A stretch of DNA of 16,248 nucleotides from CAYNTG01 sp964400105 (GCA_964400105.1 CAYNTG010000047.1:1-16248); one strand, 5' to 3'. Shown: positions 1 to 8,774, counted from the first letter of the stretch. Numbers and translations: made by a program. The notes: generated by a model not told the origin, from the sequence alone.

Positions 1-11
1 GAATAGTCCAT
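1..11 (-). CDS. Possible start of a gene running off the left edge
   Basis: On the minus strand an ATG at 11-9 is preceded by AAGGA at a spacing of 8 nt, a good Shine-Dalgarno arrangement. Only three codons (M-D-Y) lie inside the window, so neither the product nor the open frame can be checked. It would be the next minus-strand gene after the lamin-tail gene, with 257 bp between them. The claim rests only on the ribosome binding site and the lack of another gene in 12-268. Confidence 0.4.
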
Positions 12-94
12 TTTAATCATCCTTGCAATGTTTTTTTGCCTAAGTTTTTTTTTATAAAGACATCTTTTATGCAAGGGATTTCATTAAACGGATA

Positions 95-122
95 TATATA
101 AAAGCCTTAGTTGTTTTGTTAA
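95..122 (-). promoter_or_regulatory. Possible sigma70-like promoter
   Basis: Minus strand: a -35-like TTAACA (122-117), a 16-bp spacer and a -10-like TATATA (100-95). The direction fits the putative gene starting at 11, with a leader of roughly 75 nt. The -35 matches 5 of 6 consensus bases and the -10 only 4 of 6. Such matches are common in AT-rich DNA, so this is weak. Confidence 0.22.
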
Positions 123-184
123 AGCCCTCGAATGGACCGCCGCAATAAGGTTTTAAAAGCCCTGCCTGTCGAGCCGATTTGAAA

Positions 185-225
185 TATTAACCATAATCCG
201 CCTTTTCGGCTTCACGTGGTTAATA
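185..225 (-). terminator. Possible stem-loop terminator after the lamin-tail gene
   Basis: TATTAACCA (185-193) pairs perfectly with TGGTTAATA (217-225), and the loop holds a small GCC/GGC hairpin. It lies about 44 nt past the stop at 269. The stem is AT-rich and the following T-run on the minus strand is only three bases, so it is not a strong intrinsic terminator. It could also be a binding site or an mRNA-protecting stem. Confidence 0.28.
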
Positions 226-268
226 ATTTTGTCATCGCAAGATATAATCTCGCCCAAACGCATAATAA

Positions 269-2563
269 TCATGGCATAGGCTCGCGGATGAACATGCGAA
301 CCGCGATTCGGTGCTCCCAGAGGCTATAAAACCCCGCTATCTCATGCGGAATATCCAGGCGAAAGGCCAATCTAAAACGATCTCCGGGATGAAAAGTCGG
401 TTCGAGGCTGCCTGTGAAAATGCCCAATGTGTCTCCATCGAACCACACGATCTCGTCGGTGAGAAGATCCTCGGAATCGTCGTTAAAATCGTCGGGATGC
501 GGTGCCTCTATCGACCGTATAAAAAGCGCGGACAGTTTATACAGATTTACCCCGGAGGTGTCGATCCTTTCCGCATAAGTCCACCCGCCGGGCGAAAACA
601 TAAATGTATCCGAGCTGTGGGGATAGATATCCGGCTCGACTATCGAAAGACCGATCTCTATCGGAACATCGCCCGTATGGATGATAAACGGCATCTCGTC
701 GGCCCTTGTTACGATAGTCGTATCGGCCTTTGCCGTGTCCGGACGCCACGATGCACCGAGAACCGAGACCCGCATCGTCGGAGAGATATTCGGGCCCAAA
801 AGAGCCGGAATGCCCAAACCGCAGCTTGCAAGGCCATCGGAAGCGCGGAATGTATATAGACAACAGGATGGTGCGGGAGGTAAAGCGATTCGCCAGGCCT
901 TGTAGATTACTCCATCCGTAAAATCGGAATCGGATAAGTCCGATCGATACATGGGAATTATCTCGCCGGGAGAATCGAATATGCTGTCGCAGTCCACATC
1001 GAGAAGCAGGTTCACAAATTCTGGCGCAACATCGTCGGCGTCGGTATAGAGTATCTTCCACTCGAAAATTGTGTCCATCGTGCCGAAATTCGGATCGAGA
1101 CCGTCCAACATGAAGCACGGAATATCGATCCAGCCGAGCGATGGGGGCGAATTGCGCAGGTTGAACGACCCCGGAGAGCCGCGATCCAAACTTCCGCTAT
1201 CGAGACCGATCGACACCTCGGATGTGAACCAGTTCGATGGGGATAAACCGTCGCCGGGAGGGGTTTTGCGCGACATGCTGAACCTCGTGGAATCCCCCGG
1301 CTCGTCAAGGCCGGCGAAAGGCAATGTTCCATCCCCCGCTATATCGATGATATAGCTTTCGCCAAATGGAAAATCCCTAAGCTCGATTTTGAGGCTATCG
1401 TCCAGCAGAGCTATCGACTCGTCGATAATATCGGGAACAACATCGAGAGCCGACCGGGGGTCGCTTTCAGCGAAATTGGATACGAGAAAATAGCCACCCG
1501 GCGAAGCGGTCCCCGAATCCAGAATCAGCATCCCGAAAACATCGATCGGAGTCCTCGAAAAATCTATCGTCCTATCGCAGTTGTTTAAGATTTCTATCCA
1601 TTCGTCCTGCGGGGAACGCATGCCACCGGCCCACGCAATCTCGTTGATAATAAGGTCCAATTTCTCGAAATGGACGAATATCGTATCCGAAAAAAGCGGG
1701 CCGGTCGAATCGGTTCCGTCGAATGCAAATACCCGCACAATATAGCGATGCCCTGGATCGGATAATGAATCCGGCAGCGTCGATTCGAATGGCGGAACGG
1801 AATCGATCTCGTGCAGGATAATCGAGTCCAGATCCAACCAATCGAAGATAACCTCGAGATTGCCCGGAATCGAATCCGGGTCGGAAACCCCGTAAGCTAC
1901 TGCGATGACCGTCGAGTCGTTGGCGATGAAATCCGGTGAAATATCGAGCGACGAGATAGTTGGCGACACATTTTCATAATTCGGATATCCGGGAGTTCCT
2001 CTTTCGGCGGATCCGGTTTCAAAACCTATCGAAAGGCAAGCCAAATGCCAATTTGACTCGACATCGCCATCGCCCGGAGGATCGCTACGTTCCATAGACC
2101 AGCGAATATTCTCCGATGTAACAAACCTGCCGGACATCGGGGCGCCGATGCCGTCGTCAACGATATCCATAAGCGGTGATGTGCTGCCGGAGCCGGCATA
2201 AAGCTCGTAATACGTGTTGCTGTTCGTCAAAACAAGCGCATTCGACACGAGGTTCGGCGTTGAAGTTATTTTACTTGCCGATGAATTGCGCCGACAGATC
2301 AAGAAAAGTCCATTGGCCGGAAGGACGCCGTCGTCGATGAGCATCATCAGCTCATCCTGACGATAGATCGACCACGAAGTCTCCGAAAAATCCACAGCGA
2401 TACCGGTCATGTTGCGAATCTCGATATATTCATCGTAGGGCGAAAGCGATGTTCCCATCCACATAAGCTCGTTGATTACAGCATCGCCGAACGACCATGC
2501 CATTACGGTAATTGGCAAGATCGAAAACAATACGAGTATAATTTTTATGGGTCTTGACAACAT
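269..2563 (-). CDS. Exported protein with two lamin-tail (LTD) domains
   Basis: A 764-aa protein starting MLSRPIKIILVLFSILPI, a basic then hydrophobic stretch that looks like a signal peptide or membrane anchor. The frame stays open upstream to 2767, but that stretch is antisense to the NTPase gene and lacks protein character, so I start at 2563. Two copies of a lamin-tail-type domain are visible, about residues 28-195 and 303-467. Each opens with a (V/I)INE(L/I)xW...DE(Y/W)IEI motif and closes with SMxR...PPGDG...SNW...GS...RGxPG. An Ig-like stretch lies between them and a less clear beta-rich region follows to the C-terminus. Bacterial LTD domains occur in cell-surface and extracellular proteins, often with nucleases; no nuclease motif is seen here. 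Unlike its large neighbours it has no recognisable PNPF-type sorting tail. No Shine-Dalgarno precedes the start. Exact role unknown. Confidence 0.88.
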   Translation of the reverse strand: MLSRPIKIILVLFSILPITVMAWSFGDAVINELMWMGTSLSPYDEYIEIRNMTGIAVDFSETSWSIYRQDELMMLIDDGVLPANGLFLICRRNSSASKITSTPNLVSNALVLTNSNTYYELYAGSGSTSPLMDIVDDGIGAPMSGRFVTSENIRWSMERSDPPGDGDVESNWHLACLSIGFETGSAERGTPGYPNYENVSPTISSLDISPDFIANDSTVIAVAYGVSDPDSIPGNLEVIFDWLDLDSIILHEIDSVPPFESTLPDSLSDPGHRYIVRVFAFDGTDSTGPLFSDTIFVHFEKLDLIINEIAWAGGMRSPQDEWIEILNNCDRTIDFSRTPIDVFGMLILDSGTASPGGYFLVSNFAESDPRSALDVVPDIIDESIALLDDSLKIELRDFPFGESYIIDIAGDGTLPFAGLDEPGDSTRFSMSRKTPPGDGLSPSNWFTSEVSIGLDSGSLDRGSPGSFNLRNSPPSLGWIDIPCFMLDGLDPNFGTMDTIFEWKILYTDADDVAPEFVNLLLDVDCDSIFDSPGEIIPMYRSDLSDSDFTDGVIYKAWRIALPPAPSCCLYTFRASDGLASCGLGIPALLGPNISPTMRVSVLGASWRPDTAKADTTIVTRADEMPFIIHTGDVPIEIGLSIVEPDIYPHSSDTFMFSPGGWTYAERIDTSGVNLYKLSALFIRSIEAPHPDDFNDDSEDLLTDEIVWFDGDTLGIFTGSLEPTFHPGDRFRLAFRLDIPHEIAGFYSLWEHRIAVRMFIREPMP
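2512..2542 (+). promoter_or_regulatory. Likely promoter of the NTPase-dinB pair
   Basis: TTGGCA (2512-2517), a 19-bp spacer and a perfect TATAAT (2537-2542) lie on the plus strand upstream of the NTPase start at 2589. This predicts transcription from about 2549 and a leader near 40 nt. The site lies inside the signal-peptide codons of the divergent lamin-tail gene. The spacer is longer than the optimum of 17 bp. Confidence 0.4.
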
Positions 2564-2588
2564 AGATCGAAAAGAATATTTTTTATAT

Positions 2589-3095
2589 ATGAACTTCCTG
2601 CTGACAGGTTCTCCTGGTGTGGGCAAAACCACTATCCTAAAAAAGTTCGCCGATATTTTGGGCGACAAGGTTACCGGTTTCCTTACCGTCGAGGTTCGAG
2701 AAGAACCAAGCAGGATAGGTTTCGATATCGTGTCATTCGATGGACACCGCGGAACCTTTGCACGCAAAGGGTTAGAGTCGCGGTATCACATCGGTCGCTA
2801 CGGCGTCGATCTCGATTCATTCGAACGGATAGCTATACCGACGCTCAAGCCCGTTCCCAATACTATATTAATAATAGATGAAATAGGCAAGATGGAATTG
2901 AAATCGGATCGTTTTCGCGACGCTGTTTTGTATGCGCTGGATTCCGATGTTATCGTTGTCGCCGCGATCATGCAAAGCGCACATCCATTTGCCGATAGCA
3001 TCAAGGATCGCTCCGACTGCAAGATCGTCGAAGCGACCCGCAAAAACCGAGACTACATCCCCGAAAGGCTCGTCGGGTTTTGCGAAGAATCGTAA
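2589..3095 (+). CDS. THEP1-family nucleoside-triphosphatase
   Basis: A 168-aa P-loop NTPase matching the THEP1/NTPase_1 family (known in hyperthermophiles; human relative NTPCR), which hydrolyses NTPs to NDPs and whose cellular role is poorly understood. Seen: Walker A GSPGVGKTT at residues 7-15, Walker B ILIIDEIGKMEL at about 93-104, and the family-typical stretch HIGRYGVDLDSFE at about 67-79. Length fits the family (about 170-180 aa). I start at ATG 2589 because MNFLLTGSPGVGKTT matches family N-termini. Upstream in-frame starts (2547, 2472) would add residues antisense to the lamin-tail signal peptide. There is no clear Shine-Dalgarno. Its TAA overlaps an ATG of dinB (TAATG), and dinB may start even earlier inside this gene, so the two are probably co-transcribed and translationally coupled. 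Confidence 0.9.
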   Translation: MNFLLTGSPGVGKTTILKKFADILGDKVTGFLTVEVREEPSRIGFDIVSFDGHRGTFARKGLESRYHIGRYGVDLDSFERIAIPTLKPVPNTILIIDEIGKMELKSDRFRDAVLYALDSDVIVVAAIMQSAHPFADSIKDRSDCKIVEATRKNRDYIPERLVGFCEES

Positions 3096-4098
3096 TGCAC
3101 GTCGATATGGACGCCTTCTTCGCGTCGGTCGAGCAGCTCGACCACCCTGATTTCCGTGGAAAACCTGTTATCGTCGGAGCCGATCCTTCGCAGGGACGCG
3201 GCGTCGTCAGCGCGGCGAGTTACGAGGCGCGCGAATTCGGGATTCACTCCGCGATGCCGATCTCGCAAGCATTTGCTGCTTGTCCGCATGGAATCTTCGT
3301 CCAACCGAGATTCAAAAGATATAAGGAATTATCCGATAAAATGTTCGATATCTTTCGCGATTTCAGCCCCTCGGTGGAGCCGATCTCTATCGACGAGGCA
3401 TTTATCGATCTGACCGGAACGGAGCGTCTTCACGGCCCGGCTGAAGATGTCGGTCGAAAGGTGAAGGCACGCATCCTCGACGAAACCGGCCTTGTCGCGT
3501 CGGTCGGGATCGCGCCGAATAAATTTCTCGCAAAGCTNNNNNNNNNNNNNNNNNNNNNNNNNNNNNNNNNNNNNNNNNNNNNNNNNNNNNNNNNNNNNNN
3601 NNNNNNNNNNNNNNNNNNNNNNNNNNNNNNNNNNNNNGCGATTATCGAAGAAAAGGAATCTCGATAGAGCAGACATATATCCGCGACGTAACCGATCGAT
3701 CCCAGCTAATCGCAACGATGCGGCGGTTGTCGGATAAGCTCGCCGGGAGGATGCGCAATGAGGGTATCTCCGGTCGGACGATCACGGTCAAGGTCCGCTA
3801 TACCGGTTTCATCACGATCAGCCGAAGCTCGACATCCCCATTCGTTTTTCATAATGCGGAAGAGATTTTCGAGGAGGCGATGCGGCTTGCTAAACCGGAA
3901 CTCGAAGGCGCGGTGCGCCTTCTTGGGATCAGGATCGGTAACCTCTGCGGCCGCGAGGGGGAACAGCTTCGACTTTTCGGCGGAGAGAATCGCTCGAAGA
4001 TCGAACGTTTGGAGATGGCGCTCGACGAGATTACATCGAAATTCGGCGACGGGTCTATCGAGCGTGCGAAGAATATCTCGAAAAGCAAAGAGGATTAA
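3080..4098 (+). CDS. dinB: DNA polymerase IV (Y-family), interrupted by an assembly gap
   Basis: Y-family translesion polymerase. The N-terminal part has HVDMDAFF (catalytic D9; steric-gate F14), and SIDEAF supplies D105 and E106. FRGKPV and the palm/finger pattern are typical, running to APNKFLAK before the gap. After it, from 3640, the sequence resumes with RRKGISIEQTY, the little-finger domain, a QLRLFGG beta-clamp-binding motif and a C-terminal LDEITSKFG stretch. The two parts are in different frames across the 100 Ns. Comparison with E. coli DinB suggests about 80 residues (about 240 nt, including the helix-hairpin-helix region) are missing, so the run of Ns is a placeholder. Start: TTG at 3080 gives MRRIVMHVDMDAFF, like family N-termini, and overlaps the NTPase gene by 16 nt. 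ATG at 3095, sharing TAATG with the NTPase stop, is the alternative. Its stop shares TTAA with that of mtnA. Confidence 0.93.
3538..3637. other. Assembly gap (100 Ns) inside dinB
   Basis: Exactly 100 Ns, the usual placeholder for a gap of unknown length. The dinB frame before it (codons in the phase of 3080) differs from the frame after it (phase of 3640), so the true length is not 100. Homology predicts roughly 240 nt. Confidence 0.98.
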
Positions 4099-5153
4099 TC
4101 GAGCAGAGCGGCGATCTTATCGGTATTCGGCCATTCGATTATCCCCTTTTCTGTGATTATCGCCGCGATAGAGCTTGCCGGTGTTACGTCGAATGCTGGG
4201 TTCTCCGCCGATGCGTCCTCCGGTGCCCACCGGCATTTCCCCCAACCCACGATCTCCGATTCGGGTCTTTGCTCCACAACGATCTCCTCCCCTGAACGAA
4301 TCGTGCGGTCGAATGTCGATGTCGGGGCGGCGATATAAAATGGGACATCGTAGCGATTGCATATCGTGGCGAGGCCGAGCGTTCCGATCTTGTTCGCGGA
4401 GTCTCCGTTAGCAGCGATTCGATCCGCACCGGTAATCGCGACATCGACCATTCCGCGCGAGATCAGGCTCGCGGCGGCGGAATCGCAGATAATTTTATAT
4501 GGAATGCCGATCCTTCCAAGCTCCCATGCGGTGAGCCTCGCGCCCTGAAGCAGCGGCCGGGTCTCATCGACCCAAACGGATTTTAATATACCGGATACGA
4601 ATGCCGCGTGTATCGCGCCGAATGCAGTGCCGATGCCGCCCGTAGCGAGGACACCGGTATTACAGTGCGTAATGACCCTTCCGTGCAGCAATCCCGCGCC
4701 GCATTTTGCGATGGCGATGCAATTCGATCTCTCTTTTTCGTGGATACGGCGAGCCTCGACCTCGATAGCCGCAATAATCTCATCTTGATTCGATCCGACT
4801 TTTTTTTTATAAACCCGACCGATGCGTTCGATCGTGTCGAAGAGATTTCGCGCGGTCGGGCGGGTCGCCGCGACAGTCGTCTTTACCTTATTATATATAT
4901 CGGTGGTAAGCGGCGAGCCTTTCTTCAAATTTTCATAAAGACCGACCAGGATACCATAACCGGCGGCTATACCGAGTAGCGGTGCTCCGCGAACGGCGAG
5001 CGAACGAACGGCATCGACAAAGGAGGACAGCTCGTCGATCTCGAGCCATTTCTCCTCGCAGGGAAGGCATCGTTGGTCGAGCAGCTTTATGACACCGGAA
5101 CTGTATTCTATAGGCTCGACGGCCGGTTTGAGCGAGAATTTATCCTCTATCAT
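4095..5153 (-). CDS. mtnA: S-methyl-5-thioribose-1-phosphate isomerase
   Basis: A 352-aa cytoplasmic enzyme of the MtnA/eIF2B-alpha family, converting 5-methylthioribose-1-phosphate to 5-methylthioribulose-1-phosphate in the methionine salvage pathway. Seen: RGAPLLGIAAGYG (55-67), TRPTARNL (97-104), the catalytic-cysteine motif THCNTGVLATGG (C164), ETRPLLQGARLTAWEL (197-212), the catalytic-aspartate motif TGADRIAANGD (D244) and NPAFDVTP (318-325). Length is normal and the gene is intact. A run of nine As encodes three lysines (4800-4808). Related ribose-1,5-bisphosphate isomerases share the fold, but these motifs favour MtnA. Its ATG overlaps the stop of the upstream vWA gene as ATGA, so translation is probably coupled to that gene. 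No other methionine salvage gene is in the window. Confidence 0.95.
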   Translation of the reverse strand: MIEDKFSLKPAVEPIEYSSGVIKLLDQRCLPCEEKWLEIDELSSFVDAVRSLAVRGAPLLGIAAGYGILVGLYENLKKGSPLTTDIYNKVKTTVAATRPTARNLFDTIERIGRVYKKKVGSNQDEIIAAIEVEARRIHEKERSNCIAIAKCGAGLLHGRVITHCNTGVLATGGIGTAFGAIHAAFVSGILKSVWVDETRPLLQGARLTAWELGRIGIPYKIICDSAAASLISRGMVDVAITGADRIAANGDSANKIGTLGLATICNRYDVPFYIAAPTSTFDRTIRSGEEIVVEQRPESEIVGWGKCRWAPEDASAENPAFDVTPASSIAAIITEKGIIEWPNTDKIAALLD

Positions 5154-8100
5154 TTTATCAACATCGCCCTCGAAAACACAACGCTCTCGCCAGCGCGCGC
5201 CCTTATAAGATATAGACCGCTCGAGAGTTGTGTCCCATTATTGGAAAGCCCGTCCCATACGATGTGGACGATACCCTCCGATTTACCATTATTTATCGAA
5301 CGAATGGATCGCCCGGAGATGTCGAAGATATCGAGCTTTAGCTGGTTCGCGCGGGGCATCGCAACAACGATGTCCGTTCGCGCGTTGAATGGATTCGGCA
5401 CGCATCCGATTATGGAAAATTTATCTGGAAGCATCGATGCAACCTCGATCTTATAAAGCCCCGGAGCGAGTTTTATCCATCCCGGACCGATCGGCGCTCC
5501 ATTCGATGTGAGCGTTACGCTTTCGGGAATATCGAACGATATCTTCGATGCATCTCCGATCCTAAGCTGCCATTGCCCACCGGATATATCTCGAACGAGT
5601 GGAAGCCCGTCGGCAACGAGGAAGGCATCCGGCATCCCGCCGTCCGGCGGAACCGGAGGAATCGCAACGTCGCCATCCGAAAGGCATTCGCCAATCCCCG
5701 GTGAGAATGCAAGACTCAGCGAACTCGAACATTCGCCGGAAATAACCTCGATTTCCGCTTCCCATTCGACCTGCGGCGCGGTTGCTTCCTTTCGCCGGCT
5801 ATCGGACGGAACCTCGAGAACGCCGTCGCGGCTGGAAAGGAGCCAATAAGCTCGCCCCGGACGAAGCGAATCGGCTGGATAATAACCCGTGCCGTCCCAC
5901 GCATAGATATCGCCCAATATTCCGCCCGAGGGCGAAATCTCTATGTCCGAAATGGAAACAGGTAGTGCCGTCGCACCGATAAGATTCCATCCCACAAAGA
6001 CCGGGCGCGAATAACGATTTAAACGGCCACCGGCGGTCATTAAAGAATAAGCGGTGCTCGACCAAATCCAATAACCCTCACCCTCTTGAACGAGATCGGC
6101 ACGCCTATAAGTCCGGTGAACGGAGAGGTATCTATAGACCCCTAACTCCGCGCCGAAGACCCGATCCGCCGGGACCTCGGTAGGAAGCACGGGGCAGCTA
6201 ACCATATTCCACCCGTGAACGATAGACATTTCCGCGTGGGTCAATTCTGGGAAATACCATTCGATAAGCAGCGTATCGTCGAGCGAATAGGTCGTCGATG
6301 AATCGCGTTTCATGTCGATCACGCCGTCGATTCGGAACTCCCCCTCCGGAAGGTCGCACGTATTCCATCGAATCGTGCCGTCCGGCTCGTCGAATGTGGC
6401 GAGTCGCCATGCCGCCGGTGGCTCCGGATATCGAATATCCCTCAAAAGGCCTGCGATGTGCGGATATCCGGCGTCCTCGAACGCGAACCGGCCATCGACC
6501 ATCCAATCTGGCGGCGGAACATCGATGATGTCAAAACCGCTGTCGTATGAATCTCCGGCACCCCACGTCGCGCCGAACGTAACGACCCGGTCGAACTCGT
6601 TGGGCGATATGGCCTTATTCAAATACAAATCGCAGCTGAAAACCTCCGGTGTAAGCGTTACATAGAGAAAACCATCCGTCCATTCGACCTCCGGGAAACC
6701 GGAGTTGAACTCTAAATCACCGATTTCGAGGTCGGTGTAATCGCCCCCGAATGCATCGCAGTTCACCACGACTTTTAGAAATAGAAAGTCTCCTCCGGGA
6801 CCGCTTGAGAGCGGGGTTCCGCTGATTTCCGCATAAATATCTCCAGAAGCTGTTTCAAGCTCCACGCTGTCGATAACCCAGCCGTCGGAAAGCGCTCCCG
6901 ATGTTACCACGTCCAGCGGCGTCAATATATCACGGTCGATTCGGAATTCCATGCTCGCCGATCCAATGACCGATAGCTCCAATCCATCTATCGATAGTGG
7001 AATATATACCGTCTCGCACGGCGCGGCGGTCATTATCGGGAAACCTACCTCGCGCCGGACTGCGGCCACGAAAAACTGCCAACACGCCGGCGACATCTCG
7101 TTGGGTGGACAATAATCATATGTCGGAGAGTCGTAAATCCCGGATACACAAACAGATACTATTCCGCTGCGCATTACAAAGAAGCTGTCGATGGAAACGG
7201 ATACGCTATCCGCGATTTCCCAGATCGGCGGAGAAGTCGAAATCGTATCGCCGTCCATTGTAACAACGATATTCCCCGGAACGGAAGCTCCGGCTATCCC
7301 CGAAAAATCGTCGTCGAGTGTGGCATAAATATTAACATCCGATATAAAAAGTGTCTCTCCATCGGCCGGAATATGCGAGGTTATGACCGGCGGTTCGAGA
7401 TCGACATAAAATGTGCACGGCGGACTCGAACCGAGGCATCCCCAACTGTTCGCCAATTCCGGGAACTCGAAAACTACCGTATCCCGGTGCGAAAAAATGG
7501 TATCCGGGAAGAGGAAAAGCGTGTCGCCCGCGATGGAGACGGCGCAATCGATTTCGGCTCCGCCCAAAAGAAGGTCGAAATCGTAGCTCGAAAGAGCGCC
7601 GTAAATTGCGTTGTTATGATAAACCTTCACCCATTGGTTATCGCATGAAGTAATCCCGCCGCAGGGCGATGGAATAAGAACGTCGATGCGCGGCTCGCAA
7701 AAGCTCTGGTAAAAGCTATCGTCGATGCCGATATAATCCGATCCGATATCGACGCCAACATCGAGAGTTACATCGACCAGTTCGCAGAATTTCGAGGTGA
7801 TATACTCGAACTCATAGCAGCAAGAAACATTGCCTATCGCCATAGCGAGGCTGCCGACCATTGCGGTATAAGAGGAATCGTAGATATTACTCCATATGCC
7901 GCCGGTAGATTCTGCCAGCGTGCGATAGCCGGAATAATACGCGCGATCCGGGCTATCCCCGGAAAGCGGATACCACCGCATTCCCGAATCCGGCGGACAT
8001 ACCGCGAAGAATGTCACCGATTCTTCGAGGCAGTATTCCATAATCTGATAGAGTGATGAGTCCGAGTAGTCGAAATATGGGAGGCATGGTGCCGTCCCGA

Positions 8101-8762
8101 CCTGAACCTCCTCGTCCGTGAACATAACAACGACCTTTCGGCAGCCCGGTCGCCAATCGAGTGTGTCGATAGCCCACCATAACGCGCCGTATTGGTCCTC
8201 CCAACCACTTCCACGCAAAGATATCGGAAGTGTGAAATAGAACATCACGGCTTGAAACAGCTTGTAAAAATCCGAAGAATTATCTGCCCACATATCCGTG
8301 CCGATAGTGCATGGCGGAGCCGCAGAAAAATCGGTGAATACGATATGGCGGATTCCCCTGGTATGCTCCGGGCAGCCGTTGAATATCGCCGCACAGATTC
8401 GATAATCCAAACCGATAAATTCATCGGTGAACTCCGAAAGGGCCATCGAAAAATCCGTGACGGCGGCGTCCATCGAACCGGAAAAATCCATAAGAAGCAC
8501 AATATCCGCACACGCACCGCCGCAGCTGTTTAAAAGCTCGATATAAGGAGGAACGACCGGCGTGCAGTTCTCCGCAAAGAAGAAATTGGATTAAGGCCAA
8601 ATCCGGGATATAACGCCCGTTCGAATCGAAAACGCAGGCCGTTGTGTATATATGCTCGCAGTCCGTCGATTTTGTAATATCGGTTATGTCAACTTCGCCG
8701 GACTGAGCAAAAATAGCAACGGCGGTCATTAAGACCGCCGTTGAAACTTGAATTGCCTTCAT
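5150..8762 (-). CDS. Exported vWA/Ig/cohesin-like protein with C-terminal sorting tail (frameshifted)
   Basis: The gene reads as two overlapping frames that join into about 1203 aa if one base is removed near 8581-8593. The first frame gives a signal peptide (MKAIQVSTAVLMTAVAIFAQ) and runs to about 8590; the second frame, preceded by an in-frame TAA at 8593-8591, carries the rest. Without the repair, the long part could start only at GTG 8500, inside the vWA core. Approximate residues of the joined protein: signal 1-20; vWA domain 86-300 with MIDAS motif DFSGS (92-96) and KVVVMFTDEE; a C-D-N-Q module near 370; a P-P-opening Ig-like module 456-566 with a YDYCPPN motif; a cohesin-like domain 574-700; two GWN-x-(V/I)...GYWI/AYWL repeats from about 850 and 924; and a FlgD-like/Por-type tail with PNPF near 1121, ending SRAMLIK. 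vWA MIDAS domains bind divalent metal and usually mediate adhesion. The start has AAGGG 7 nt upstream. The stop overlaps mtnA. Confidence 0.8.
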
Positions 8763-8769
8763 TTTACTA

Positions 8770-8774
8770 CCCTT
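8770..8774 (-). promoter_or_regulatory. Ribosome binding site fixing the vWA gene start
   Basis: AAGGG on the minus strand, 7 nt upstream of the ATG at 8762-8760. It favours this start over the upstream in-frame ATG at 8783, and the resulting protein opens directly with a signal peptide. It also shows that the real gene begins upstream of the frameshift. Confidence 0.6.

Larger units (their letters stand above)
12..268. other. Intergenic region without a recognised gene
   Basis: AT-rich stretch downstream of the lamin-tail gene. I see no tRNA or other RNA gene and no ORF with a credible start. It contains a 9-bp inverted repeat (185-193/217-225), a possible minus-strand promoter (95-122) and a run of nine Ts (45-53). 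It also holds a start-less open stretch of 39 codons on the minus strand (186-67) with protein-like composition but no family I recognise. Confidence 0.6.

Noticed and set aside
537..1118. Long antisense and alternative-frame ORFs inside the large genes
   Set aside because: They lie within genes that have clear domains, show Arg/Ser-rich shadow composition and have no ribosome sites or recognisable motifs.
2472..2588. Earlier starts of the NTPase (2472 or 2547)
   Set aside because: The extra residues are antisense to the lamin-tail signal peptide, and family members begin at the equivalent of MNFLLTG.
2564..2767. N-terminal extension of the lamin-tail protein by 68 residues
   Set aside because: It is antisense to the NTPase P-loop region, and a good signal peptide starts at 2563.
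4800..4808. Run of nine As in mtnA as a phase-variable or slippage site
   Set aside because: The frame is intact across it (three lysines). Nine As alone, without evidence of variation, do not support a switch.
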